The notes under the pieces are model-generated. The model did not search any database. It was given only the letters and a program-made list of their open reading frames with translations, and was not told where the DNA came from. A DNA stretch of 64,000 nt from Malania oleifera (Eukaryota > Streptophyta > Magnoliopsida > Santalales > Ximeniaceae), in assembly GCF_029873635.1 (NCBI RefSeq), contig NC_080423.1, positions 109,075,087 to 109,139,086 on the forward strand, read 5' to 3'. Position 1 is the stretch's first letter, and the number at the start of each line of letters is the position of its first letter. A program made the translations under genes and the position numbers. Shown here one piece after another: positions 48,211 to 62,200 of the stretch.

Positions 48211-49225
48211 GCCCCCAATTGAGCTTAACAACCCATTAATAAAAAGTATCTCCCTTCTTTTTTCTTTTAGTTAATGCATTAGGAGCTGTGGGATTTATTG
48301 AAAGAGATTAAAGATTAATGAGCATTAATGAAATTCTTAATCAAAATAAATTTAATTAGAAAATGCATTAAGCTATTATATGAATTATTTGTTAAAAATA
48401 TTTGGAGCTACTATATAAACTATTAATCTCAGTTATCTCTTATGCTTGTTCATGTCAAAATCTTTATATTGATAATTTTTAATAATTTTTTTTCATAATT
48501 GACGTATTCTTTATTAGGACTAAACATCAAGTCTTAATTGATTAGAAAATGAAACAAGGGTAACCAGGTGAATTTAATTATATTTAAAATAAATAATCCA
48601 TTTATCTTGGATCTCATCGGAAAAAAAAAAATAGTTGTGAACTTTAAGAAAATAGAAAAATTTAAAAAAAAATAAACCGAACCTTTCAAATTAATTTTTT
48701 TTTTCAGAAAACAAACATTAATATATAAAATAAGAAGGGACATCAAATATAATCATCAAAGGTCAACAATGAAGGAAAATTCTATGGTACAGCAATTCAT
48801 ATCGCTTAATTTTAAAATCAACTATAATAGAAAACATGTGAGAATGAATTAAACAAGAGATTAATCACGAAAAAGTAAGAGGCCTATAATTTATGTGATA
48901 ACGACATGTCAATCTTATCTTTTTCTAACCATTAGCTATTAATCCTTCTCAAAGTTAGGTTAAATCAAATCGAGCTAATTTGAGTTTCGATCAACTGAAG
49001 CTCAATTAGAATACTTTAAATTGACTAGATCTTATTTTACATTAATAAATGATATTCTCTCGACAAAATTGTTTTATCAATTTCTATTTGTGTTATGAAT
49101 ATTTTTAAAAATTAAATTATGATAAATATATAATTTGAGGAAAATATGTTTTAAAACTAGAAAACAATTCTTTAATAAGTAATATCAAGCTTATTTAGCT
49201 AACTAATTTCCCATATTTGTTTTAC

Positions 49226-49319
49226 TCTCTCTCTCTCTCAATCTTTGTTTTCCCAAATATATAATAGGAGCCAAGGGCAGCAGGGGGAGAGAAACAGCAG
49301 AGTTAGTAGGGGAATAGAA
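49226..49319 (+). promoter_or_regulatory. CT-rich leader of the MADS-box gene
   Basis: A (CT)n stretch at 49226-49239 followed by a G/A-rich stretch just before the ATG. Pyrimidine-rich leaders are common in plant 5' untranslated regions. The transcript start is not determined. Confidence 0.4.
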
Positions 49320-50207
49320 ATGGGGAGAGGGAAAGTGGAGCTGAAGAGGATAGAGAACCCTACGAACAGGCAGGTGACCTTCTCAAAGAGACGCAATGGG
49401 TTACTGAAGAAAGCCTTCGAGCTCTCCATCCTCTGTGAGGCCGAGGTCGCCCTCCTCCTCTTCTCCCCTTCCGGCAAATCCTTCCACTTTGCCAGTCACG
49501 AGTATGTCCATACCTTTCACGTACATACATACATAATAGCATATCATACATACATGCACACAAACACATTCAGAAACATTTGAAGGCGCTGTTGCAAACT
49601 TACGAATCAGAGGTTTCAAGTGGAGTGTGAGGGGGTCTGTAGAATCCCTGAGCCCTTCATGCGTGAAACTGTCCTCTATACTTAAATGGTTAAACCAAGC
49701 CCAGCATGACAGCATTGGGATTCACTAAGGTTGAAGGCTGAAACACTAAGGAAGTTTTCATTTAATGTTGGTATAAATTACACAATAATTTCATCGATGT
49801 AGGCATGTCATCAAATCATGTAAATTTATGATTTTTTATCTCTCTCTTGATTTTTTTTTTCATGTTTTTCTGTTTGTGCTCGTATAATCTTAGCATGTGA
49901 TTTTCTAACACATACATACAAACATATATAATATATGAAGTAATTGATATGCATATATATATATGTATATACACACATGCATGTACGCAGTATGGAAAGG
50001 ACCATTGGGAGATACAGGAGCGAAGTAGGACTTCCACTGCCAGACAACCACTCTACAACCATTCAGGTTCCTCCTAATTATTATCTAATTCATTAATTTC
50101 TTTCATGCATGCTTCTTTTGTCTTTCTTTTTTCATAAAAATTTTCAATTGTTCTCTGTTTTTGTGCGAATTTGTACGTGTGCATGGAAGAAATAAACTTT
50201 TTTTTGG

Positions 50208-50279
<72 letters not shown>

Positions 50280-53200
50280 AATTTTATATATGCTGTATGT
50301 ATGATGGTCAATTTGCAGAATATATAATATGTGCCAGCTAGGCAGGGGGACTCTGTTCTAGTTGGTCTTTCTCATTTCTTATATTATTCTCCTGTCTGTA
50401 ATGGTATGGGCTGGGTCTAGATTAAAGAAGCCATGTTGACCTAATTGGGCCAAGACCCATTAACTAATTTTCAGTACGGGAAATTATACAGGGAATCTCT
50501 CATTGCACGTGTCCGTGTGATAATTTTTTAAGTTATACTCGTATTAAAAATGGCGAACCAATTTGGTACCTGTTTAACATCCAAAATATAGACATATGGA
50601 CATAAAAAAGGAAGGTCCCGGTATAATTTTTTCTTTGGTGGAATAAGATCATGGGCCGAGAGGAGTAGAAAGAGTTGGTTACAATCCAGAGTTATAAGGT
50701 GTACGATATTAGTATTTGGACCCATACAATTAGGAGATATGTTGCGGTAGTGCCTACCTCGCTTATATGATCAAACAATGATGTCGCAACTTTAAATTTG
50801 TGACCAAGATCCCTCTATGTTGACACAAAATTTATCGGTCAAAAGTCACAATGTAAATATCTAGATGCACATAATCAAGAGGTACAATTGTGGGTTTCCA
50901 CCAATTATGTGATCCAATACCAACATTAGCATCTTCTAATTGAAGGGTTATGGATTTTACGTGGAAAAATAGTTCTTCACAATTCTTTCTTGTAAGGATT
51001 ATGAGATAGAATGATTAAGTGCAACATACACGCTTGAATTAGAGTTCTTAATTAGGAAAGATGCGATAAGAATTAAATTAATGAGTTAATGATGATTATG
51101 AAATAACTTGGGAAATACATCTTAGCATATATTAAAATTTACATATTTTTATATCCATATTTTTTTAGGAAGCTAAGAGAGCACCAAGTGCATGGATGAA
51201 CTAATATAAAGCAATTTGAATATTTTCACACATTTGATACATATAAATGTAACAAAATTGGGTGGATGAAATGCTTGATTTCTTGATATTTTTTAGGCAA
51301 AAAACATTGACCTCCCTTAGGCTTAGTAAAAAAACACTGATCTGCCCTAAGGTTTTAAATAATTTAGGGACCTTAGATTTCAAAAAATTCCAAGAATGTC
51401 TCATGAAATTTACCAAAAAGATACAAATCTTCTCGTTTATGTTGTAGAAAAATAATTGTTTTGAACGGAGGTAATCTATGTCTTTTTAGCAAATCTCATA
51501 AGAGGTTTGTGACATTTTTTAAATTTCATAAGAGGTTTATATTTCTTTTATCAAATCTTTAGAGAGATTAATGTCTTTTTCCTGTTTTCTATTCGAATTC
51601 TCTTTCTATTCAATTCCCACCATATTTCATTCCACATTTGATTTACGTGAAGGTTAGTTATCAAGTTCTTGTTAGGGATTTAGGAACAACAATCACACAA
51701 TAATTAAAATAAACAGGAAAAATAAGAACACCAGATTTAGCGTGGTTCAGTCCAATCTTACCTACGTTCACAGAGCTTGCCGAATTTCTTTATAACTTGG
51801 GAGAAAATACAAAAGGAGGAGGAGGCAACTGTACTCCACTCGACTCAACTCACACACCTCTCTCTCTCACCTTCAACTAAATTATTCTCACATCACATTC
51901 ACGCACACACTTCTCCATTATATAGTTGAATGGGATGGATTGGAAAGGAAGGTGTTTAATGGGATTTAATGGGATTCAATGGAGTGATTAAATGAGACAA
52001 GTTGGGATGATTAGCACCGACACGGATTAGCACCCACTCCAGCACATCAAAGCTGGCTCTCCGTAGCTTATCCTCATCAAGGCTCATCAAGACTCTCTAT
52101 TTCCATTTTAACTCAATAATCTCCCTCTTGGAGACGGAGACACCATCTCAACTAGTATATAAATAAATGATGTGCTCAAATCTGTCTTCAAACATGAAGA
52201 CCAACTGAAGTTGGGCACAACTTCAGCTTCTCTGTAGTCATCACCTTCGTCAATGTACATATCTGCTGGACTCCTGCTACCTTGGATTTTTTTCAAGTGT
52301 CAACACGTTGTCCTCTAACATAGATCTGACGAAATGATAACGAAGTCCAATGTGTTTGGTTCTAGAATGAAATGCAGAATTCTTTGCCAGATGTATCGCA
52401 CTTTGACTGTCGTTATGCAAAACATTTCTTTCATGTTTTATTCCGAGTTCTGTCAACAAACCTTGAAGCCAAATCATCTCTTTGTTGGCTTCTGTCACTA
52501 CTACGTACTCAACTTCTGTAGTGGATAGGACAACAATCTTTTGAATTTGTGACATCCAACTAACAGTTGTTGTGCCAACAATGAACACATATCCGGTGGT
52601 GCTTCTGCTGTGATCAATTTCACCAACAAAATCAGCATCAACATACCCTTAAATTTTCAAGACTCCTTTTCCAAAACATAGGCACTTATTAATAGTGCCA
52701 CGTAGATATCTCAAGATCCACTTCACTATTTCCTAGTGAGTCTTCCCTAGATTTGACATAAACCTGCTGACGGCTCCCACTGCTTGGCCAATGTCTGGTA
52801 TGGTACTAACCATGACATACATGAGACTTCCAATGGCTGAGGCGTAAGGTACCTTAGTCATGAAGTCCTTCTCTTCATCTATCTAAAGGGCCTAATCCTT
52901 GGAGAGGCGGAAGTGACCGGCCAATGGTGTATTTACCACTTTGGTGCTTTCATGTTGAGTCTCTGTAAAACACGGCTAATATACTTCAACTGGGATAACT
53001 GCAATGTTCCATGTTGCTTATCTCTAGAGATCCGCATCCCAAGTATCTGCTTCGCTGAACCCAAGTTCTTCATGTCAAACTCCTCTGACGTTTGCTACTT
53101 AATTTTCTGATCTCTTCTATATCTGGTCTTGCGACTAACATGTCATCAACATATAGCAATAGAATGATATAGTTAAACTGATACCTCTTAAAGTAGCAAT

Positions 53201-56200
53201 AGTGCTCGGCATTGTACTTCTGAAAATCTTTATTACGCATAAAGCCGTCAAATTTTTGGTACCATTGCCTAAGAGCTTGTTTGAGATCATACAAGCTCTT
53301 CTTCAATCTGCACAAAAAAATCTCTTTACCTTTTACTGAGAATCCTTCTGGCTGCTGTATGTAAATCTCCTCATCAATATCACTGTGAAGAAATGTCTTC
53401 TTCACATCCAACTATTCGAAATTTAGGTCCTCCGAGGCAACAATGCTCAAGACCGATCTAATGGTTGTTAACTTCACAACAGGTGCAAAGATGTCGATGT
53501 AGTCAATTCTTTCCTTCTACTCGAAGCCTTTGACTACTAACCAAACTTTGTACCTCCTAGATCCATCATACTCCTCTTTGATCCTATACATCCACTTGTT
53601 GTGAAGAGCCTTCTTACCTTTGGGCAACTTAGCTAGTTCCCACGTTTTTTTGGAGGTAAGGGACTTCGTCTCGTCCTTCATCGCAAGCTTCCACTTGCTC
53701 GAATCTCCCGTCTGACATGTTTCATCATAGCATGCGGGTTCCCCTCCATCTGTAAGAAATAAATAATTCATATACCTCTTATTTGGTACAAGCAGCTGAG
53801 AAGATCTCCTAAGCTCCGGAGCTGGAGTAGGAGGCAGTGGTGCAATGATCTACTCCACAAGTTCCTCTGCCTGAGGATTCTTAGCATTTTGTTGTTGTGT
53901 CTCCTTCGCTTGAGAATTCTCGGTGTTTCGCTGTCGTGTCTCGACACCTTCTAGGACATCATCCAATTCTACATAGGTTGTTTCATTCTAAACTGGCATT
54001 GTGGGTTTTGTTATGTGTCTATCCTTGTACATCACCTTTTTATTGAAGATCATGTATCTGCTTCCAATCACCTTCTTGTTTTCATTGTCCCAAATGTGAT
54101 ACCCATACTCATATTCACCATAACCGATGAAGGTGCATTTCTGGGACTTTGAATCAAGCTTGTTTCTGACATGATCACTAACATGCACATATGCAACACA
54201 ACCAAAAACTTTCATATATGAAAGTCTCACCTCTTTTCTACTCTATACTTCTTCTGGTAGACTGTGGTCTAATAATACTGATGTACTCTTGTTAATCAAG
54301 TATGTTGTTGTGTTGATTACCTCTGCCCAGTTTGTTTTGGTAGGCCAGACTGCATACACATGCTTCTGGCTCTTTCAGTCAACGATTGGTTCATCCGCTT
54401 GGCTACACCATTGTGCTGGGGCGTACCTGGCACAGTTCTTTCTATCCTAATACCATGCTCATAGCAGAATTTCTTAGACCTGGTGTCTTTATACTCACCA
54501 CCATTGTCGGATCTCAGCTTCTTGATTTTTATACCCATTTCATTTTCAACCTTTGCTTTCCAATTCTTGAAAGCATCAAAGACATCTTATTTATATTGTA
54601 GAAAGTAAACTCATACCTTTTGAGAATGATCATCGATAAATGTCATGAAATAATTCCTTCCTCCTGTGGATGAGACAATCATCGATTTTCATACATCTGA
54701 ATTGACTAGTTTAAGTCTCTCCTTCTTTGGGGTACTGGTGTATGTCTGGAAACTAACCCTTTTCTGTTCACCTAGTATGCAATCCTCACACTTGTCAATC
54801 TCTACTAATCATAGATCACTCAATTTTCCCTTTGAGTGCATCACCTTGAGTCCCTTCTCACTCATGTGACGGAGTCGATGATGCCAAATGTTGCTATCGT
54901 CATTTCCTGTAGCAAGTGAAATAGACATGCATGCATTAGAGGTCACATAAAGTGTTCCATTTTTCTTACCTTGTGTAATCGTTAGTGCACCCATTGAAAT
55001 TTTCTATTTATCACCAATGAATGTTATGGTATATCCCTCATCTACCAATTTTCCAACTGAGATCAAGTCCCTTTTCAGGTTCGGAATATATCTGACATCC
55101 TTCAGCTCCCATACAAACCCGTTCATCTTGATCTTCACAATTCCTTTGCCGGCTATATCGCAAAGTTTATAATTTACAAGGTATACCTTACCGAAGTCAC
55201 CCAGTGTATACTTATCTAGGCAATCTCTATTGCAAGTGTCATGAAATAAGGCTCCAGAGTGAAAAACTCAACACTCCTTATTGCTCTCCAAAGAGCATAT
55301 CAACATATCACATTTTTCTAAAGCAACATTTACTTATGTCTTCGCCTCATATTCTTTTCTTAGACCTTTGCACTAGTTTATGTAATGCTCAATCTTTCCA
55401 CAATTACAGCATTCAATGTTCTTTATGCCCTGGGAACCTCTAGGATTTTTGGATCTGGAGTACCACCTAGAACTAGATCTGCCTCTATTGTTTGATAGTC
55501 CATGCACGCTTCCTTTCCATAAATCTCTCCCTGGTCTTTCCACGTTCAAGGCTGAACTTGAAGTGGAACCATTGTTTGACTGCATCCTGATCTCTTCCGT
55601 CAAAATTATGCTAATGACCTCGTTATACTTCGGCTTTGATTTTCCTACGAAATCACTTATGGCAGTAGCAATACCTTTCCAACTCTTAGGCAATTGTCTA
55701 AGAATCAGTAAGGCACATATTTCACTATCAAACGTGATTTCAACCGAGGCAAGTTTATCCGACAGCTCATTGAAATTGTTCAAATGTCTACTAAAACTTT
55801 CACCTGCGAACATATTCATAGTAAATAACTTTTTCATTAAGTGTACCTTATTGGCGGCTGATGGTAGCTCATACATGTTGGAAAGTGTATCCATAAGTGA
55901 TTTGGTGGTTGTCAAGTGCTTGATGTTGAAAGCAACAGACGTTACTAGCATCATCCTGACAGCTCCAAGAGCTTTCCGGTCAAGCAACTCCCACTTGTCC
56001 TCCTTTATGGATTCTGGCTTTCCCTTCAATGGTAAATGCAACTCCTTACCAAAAAATTAGTCATCGATCTACATCTTCCAGAAACCGAAATTGGTGTCGT
56101 CAAACAACTCAATCTTTAAGATTTTTTTGTTTGACATATCAATTCGCCTATCTAAAGATGGAATCATCTCAAATGAACAGCACAGTTAGATCCAAAACAG

Positions 56201-59200
56201 CCAAAAAATCTTGGAAATGGTTCAAATCATTTGAAAACGGACCTAAAATTGCTTCGAAAAACCTGATCAAACTTTTTGGTCAAACTAGTCGACGTTCTGT
56301 TAAACTTAACGGAATATACTGACATCGTTACTTGACGGCATTTGCTAACGTGGCTGCTCATGTGGCAAAAGTGGGGTCTAGATGATGACGTGGCTGCTAA
56401 TGTGGCAATATGGGTCCCAGATGCTGGTGTGGCCGAGTGTGTCCCAGTTGCTAACGTGGCATCTGATGTGTCAACTAAGTGGACTGACAAGTGCTGTCGT
56501 GGCGCGTGAGGTGGCCAGCTGACTAGCCTGTTGATGTGGTCTGACAACTGCTGACGAGGCGCTAACAGGACGCTGATGTGGTCGGCTGATGGGGACACGC
56601 TGACATCGGCTCTGCAGAAGACACGTGAGGGACACATTGTGGGCTAGCCGGCGCATGAGATCACGTCCCAGCTACTGGGAGGCGCGTGGTGACGACTGTA
56701 GACTGCCGGAGGTGCGTGAAGGCGCGTGTTGGCTCATGGTACCTATGTTCGAGCTCCAGTTTGCACCGTTGGCTTCGTCTCATCAAGAGGAACACACTGG
56801 TGTGCTCAAAACTTGATTTTGAGATATTGAGAAATGGCTCCGATCTGGCTCTGATACCAATTATTAGGGATTTTGGAATAACAATCACATAATAATTAAA
56901 ATAAACAAGCAAAATAGGAACACCAGATTTAACGTGGTTTGGTCCAATCTGACCTACGTTTATGGAACACATCGAATTTCACTATAACTTGGTAGAAAAT
57001 ACAAGAGGAGGAGGCAATTGCACTCCACTCCACTCAACTCAACTCACACACCTCTCTCTTTTATTTTTCAACTAAATTATTCTCACATTCACTCACATCA
57101 CATTCAAGCACACACTTCTCCATTATATAGTTGAATGGGATGGATAGTAAAGGAAGGTGTTTAATGGGATTCAATGGAGTGATTAAATGAGACAAGCTGG
57201 CATGATTAGCATCGGCACGGATTAGCACCCACTCCAGCGCTTCAAAGCTTGCTCTCTGCAGCTAATCCTCATCAAGACTCTCTACTTCCATTTTAGCTCA
57301 ACAGTTCTAACTGTTGGGTTATTTCCTTCCATGTGGAGGAAAGCCCAAGTGGGCTTTATTAAAATACCAAAGCCCAGCCCTTTTAGTTTGGAAAACCTAA
57401 AGGAAGTTGTAAAAAGAGAGGCGAGAAGAGAGGAGTCGTCACTTCTCAAAAGAAAGAGAGAAAAACGTGATTTTTTCTCATGCTACCCAGATTTCATCAA
57501 GACTCCAATCCCGCTTCATCTATGGTCCGATAGAGCTGAAATTTGGAGGAGAGGTTCACGACTCAAGGAGCTACAATTTGAATGATGGAGATCGGATTTG
57601 GAGCTCAGGAGTTGGGATTTTTTCTTGTGAACAGTAACCGCGAATTTGGTATATTCTCTCCAATTCTCTTTGTATTTGTCAAGATTATAGATATCTTGAT
57701 GAGAGATTTTTGTATCCTCTAATTACGATTAGAGAAGACTTTGTGTACCCATTATTTGATTGATAGTGGAGATTTTAACTGGACTAGGTCCCGTGGTTTT
57801 TCTTTCTCACAACGGGGAAGTTTTCCTCGTAAAAAACTGCTTGTGTTCTTGTGACTTGTTGTGATTGATTATTTTTCTAATTATTTCCAACACGTATAAA
57901 AGTAGAGATACACTATATTTGCTTACATATAGGGAGAAGAATTATTCCGCTTTGATTGTTTATTGATATCTCTCCCAACAAAGTGGTATCAGAGCCCGGT
58001 TAATAGATTGTCAGGTTGGCAGTTTGAGTTGTGGAAACAAATACTAGTAGAATGATTTGGTTCAAATTATCACATATGGAAAGGAAAAATGTAGGATCTT
58101 CTTTATGTGAAAGATTATTACCTACCGGTGTTTAGTGCTGAAAAACTAGAAAAAAAGTCTGATATGGAATGGACTTTGTTACATCGATAGGTGTGTGAGT
58201 ATATCAGGCAATGGGTAGATCATAATGTTTTGAACCATATCAGTGGAGAAACAAATGCACGTTCTCTATGGAATAAGCTTGAACAGTTATATGCTAGAAA
58301 GACTGGAAATAATAAGTTGTTTCTGATTAAACAAATGATGGCTTTGAGGTACCAAGATGGGACTCCTTTATCTGATCACCTGAATACATTCCAAGGAATT
58401 ATTAATTAGTTGGCTGGAATGGGTATTAAGTTTGATGATGAGATACAAGGGTTATGGTTCCTTGGTTCATTACCGGACTCGTGGGAGACGCTCAGAACTT
58501 CATTGTCTAACTCCGCTCCAGAAGGTGTAATCACAATGGATATGGCCAAGAGTTGTTTGCTAAATGAAAAGATGAGAAAAAAAACACAGGAGTCCTCTTC
58601 ACAATCAGAGATCTTGGTTATAGAAAAGAGAGGGAGAAGTAAGAGCAGGAGAAGTAAGAGCAGATGTCCGAAGAACAGAGATAACAGCAGAAGCAAGTCC
58701 AACAAGTTTGCAAATGTTGAGTGTCATCATTGCGGGAAAAAGGAACACATCAAGAAATACTGCAGGCAATTGAAGAGAGAAAACAAGAATGAGAAAGGGA
58801 AGGGAAGGGAATGAAGAATGGAGATGTTAAAGATGGTGATGATAGAGTTGCTACTACCACTCCTATAGAATTCCTCATTGTTTATAATGATGAGATGATA
58901 AATGTTGCATATCATGAGACCAATTGGGTGATTGATAGTGGTGCCTCCATTCATGCTACATCTCGGAAGGATTTCTTTACATCCTATAGATCTGGTGACT
59001 TTGGAACAATAAAGATGGGAAACGATGGCTTGGTTAAAGTCATTAGAATTGGGGATGTGTATTTGAAGACAAATAATGGCACGAATTTAGTTCTTAGAGA
59101 TGTGAAGCATATTCCTGACATTCGTTTGAATTTGATTTCTGCAGATAAACTTGATGACGAAGGGTACTGCAGCACTTTCAATGATGGCTAGTGGAAGCTC

Positions 59201-62200
59201 ACCAGGGGTGCTATAGTTGTGGCTCGAGGCATGAAGCACTTTGCATTGTACATTCTACAAACAAAGATCTCTAACGACATTATTAATGCGATGGAGGATA
59301 ATGATATAGTAGAGTTGTGGCACAAGAGACTGGCTCACATGAGTGAGAAAGGATTAGCTCTACTAGGGAAGAAAAGTCTACTATGTGGATTGAAAAGTAC
59401 ACTTCTGAAAAGGTGTACTCAGTGTTTGTCAGGGAAGCAGAGTAGAGTTTCCTTCAAGAATTCCCCTCATTCAAGACAGTCAGAGATACTGGATTTAGTA
59501 CATTCGGATATGTGTGGCCCTATGAAGATGAGAATACTTGGTGGCTCCAGATACTTTGTGACCTTCATAGATGATCATTCAAGGAAGTTGTGGGTATATA
59601 TCTTGAAGTCAAAAGACCAAGTGTTGGCTGAGTTCAAGAAATTTCAAGCCCTAGTTGAGAGACAGACTGGGAAGAAACTAAGGTGCATCCGAACTGACAA
59701 CGGTGGAGAGTATTCTAGTCCATTTGATGAGTATTGCAGACAGCAACGTATTCGGCATCAAAAGACTCCTCCAAAAACTCCTCAATTGAATGGCATAGCT
59801 GAAAGGACGAACAGAACACTGCTTGAGAGAGTAAGATGTTTGCTTTCACAAGCCCAGTTGCCAAAATCCTTTTGGGGGGAGGCATTGAGCACTGTTGTTC
59901 ATGTGTTGAATCTTACACCCTGTGTTCCTTTACAGTTTGATGTTCCAGACCAAGTTTGGACAGGTAAGGATGTTTCCTATAATCATTTGTGTGTTTTTGG
60001 GTGCAAAGCATTTGTGCATATTCCAAAAGATGAAAGGTCCAAACTTGATGAGAAAACGCGATAGTGAATATTCCTTGGCTACAATCAAGATGAGTTTGGA
60101 TATAAGCTTTATGATCCAATTGAGAAGAAAATTATGAGAAGCAGAGATGTCGTGTTTGTAGAAGATAAGACGATTCAGGATATTGAGAAGGCAGAGAAAC
60201 CTATGTCTCAATAGGGTGATAGTTTAATTGATGTGGATCCAATTCCTTTGAAGAATTTTTCTTCTCAAGTTGAGGATGATGTTCAAGATGACCACCAGGG
60301 TAGAGGTGATGTGGATGTTCCCTTACAGGTTCAGGGAGATGTTGAGACTGATGAGCAATTGATAGTGCCAGAGACTCCACCAGAGATTCCATCCAGGAGG
60401 TCAGCCAGAGACAGACATCCTTCCACTCGGTATTCAGCAGAACAATATGTGTTATTGACTGATGGGGGAGAGCCCCAGTGTTTTGTCGAAGCCATAGAAG
60501 ATGAACACAAGACAGAGTGGATTGAGGCCATGCAAGATGAGATGCAGTCATTATATGATAACCAAACCTTTGAGTTAGTGAAACTGCCTAAAGGAAAAAG
60601 AGCTTTTGAGAACAAGTGGATTTACAAGAAGAAGCCAAATGAGTTCTCTTCACGACCACGGTACAAAGCTAGATTGGTTGTCAAAGGGTTCGGTCAGAGA
60701 AAAGGTATTGATTTTGATGAGATCTTCTCTCCAATTGTAAAGATGTCATCGATCCGTACAGTACTTGGCTTAGCAGCTAGTCTTGACTTGGAAGTTAAGC
60801 AGATGGATGTGAAAACTGTCTTCCTTTATGGTGATTTGGAGGAAGAGATTTATATGAAGCAGCCAGAGGGTTTCAGAGTGAAAGAGAAAGAGGATTATGT
60901 GTGCAAACTGAAGAAAAGCCTATATGATTTGAAACAAGCACCGAGACAGTGGTATAAGAAGTTTGAGTCTGTTATGGGGGAGCAAGGCTACAAGAAGACA
61001 ACTTCAGATCACTGTGTATTTATTCAGAAATTCTCTAATGATGATTTTATTTTCTTACTGCTTTATGTGGATGACATGCTAATTGTTGGCAGGAATGCTT
61101 CAAGGATTGACTAGTTGAAGAAGTAATTGAATAAGTCATTTACTATGAAGGACTTAGGACCAGCAAAGAAAATTCTTGGCATAAGAATCAGTCGTGACAG
61201 GAGTGCCAAGAAATTGTATTTGTCACAGGAGGAGTACATTGAGAAAGTGCTTCAGAGGTTCAATATAGACAAAGCTAAAGTCGTTAGCTCTCCTCTTACT
61301 ACCCACTTCAAACTAAGTACAAAGGAATGTCCTTCTAAAGATAAGGAAAAGGAAGACATGGAAAGAGTTCCTTACGCCTCAGCAGTAGGAAGTTTAATGT
61401 ATGCAATGATTTGCACAAGACCAAATATAGCCTATGCAGTTGGTGTAGTTAGCCGATTCTTGTCAAATTCAGAAAGAGAGCACTGGAATGCAATGAAGTG
61501 GATCATGAGGTATCTTCGAGGCACTTCCAGTTTGAGACTTGGTTTGGGAAATAGACAACCATTGTTAGTTGGTTACGCAGATGTAGATATGGCTGGGGAT
61601 GTGGACACTCATAAGTCTACTTTGGGTTATTTGATAACTTTTGCAAGTGGGGCTATAGCTTAGCAATCGAGACTTCAGAAGTGCATTGCTCTTTCTACGA
61701 TAGAGGCAGAGTTCATTGCAGCAACGGAAGCGACTAAAGAGTTGTTATGGGCAAAGAAGTTCTTGAGAGAACTTGGTTTCGAGCAGCAGAGGTATGTGCT
61801 GTTTTGTGATAGCCAGAGTGCTATTCATCTTGCTAAGAATTCCAATTTCCATGCAAGATTGAAGCACATTGATGTACGATACCATTGGATCAGAGATGCG
61901 TTGAATGATAAGTTATTGGAACTTGAGAAGGTTCATACTGATGATAATGGTTCTGATATGTTGACAAAAAAACTACCAAGGGAGAAGCTTGAAATTTGTT
62001 GTTCGATCGCCGGAATGGCGATTCCTTCCACATAGTCAAAAAGGGGGAGATTTGTTGAGTTATTTCCTTCCATGTGGAGGAAAGCCCAAGTGGGCTTTAT
62101 TAAAAGACCGAAGCCCAGCCCTTTTAGTGTGCAAAACCTCAAGGAAGTTGTAAAAAGAGAGGGGAGAAGAGAGGAGCCGTCACTTCTCAAAAGAAAGAGA

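Larger units (their letters stand above)
50067..51669 (+). other. MADS intron 2, part left of the Copia elements
   Basis: AT-rich intron DNA with a (TA)n(GA)n microsatellite at about 50209-50275 and a MITE-like element at 51291-51593. No exon is recognised. Confidence 0.7.

Noticed and set aside
55416-56060. Long plus-strand open frame of 214 residues
   Set aside because: It is the antisense of the Copia element 1 gag region and has no domain of its own.
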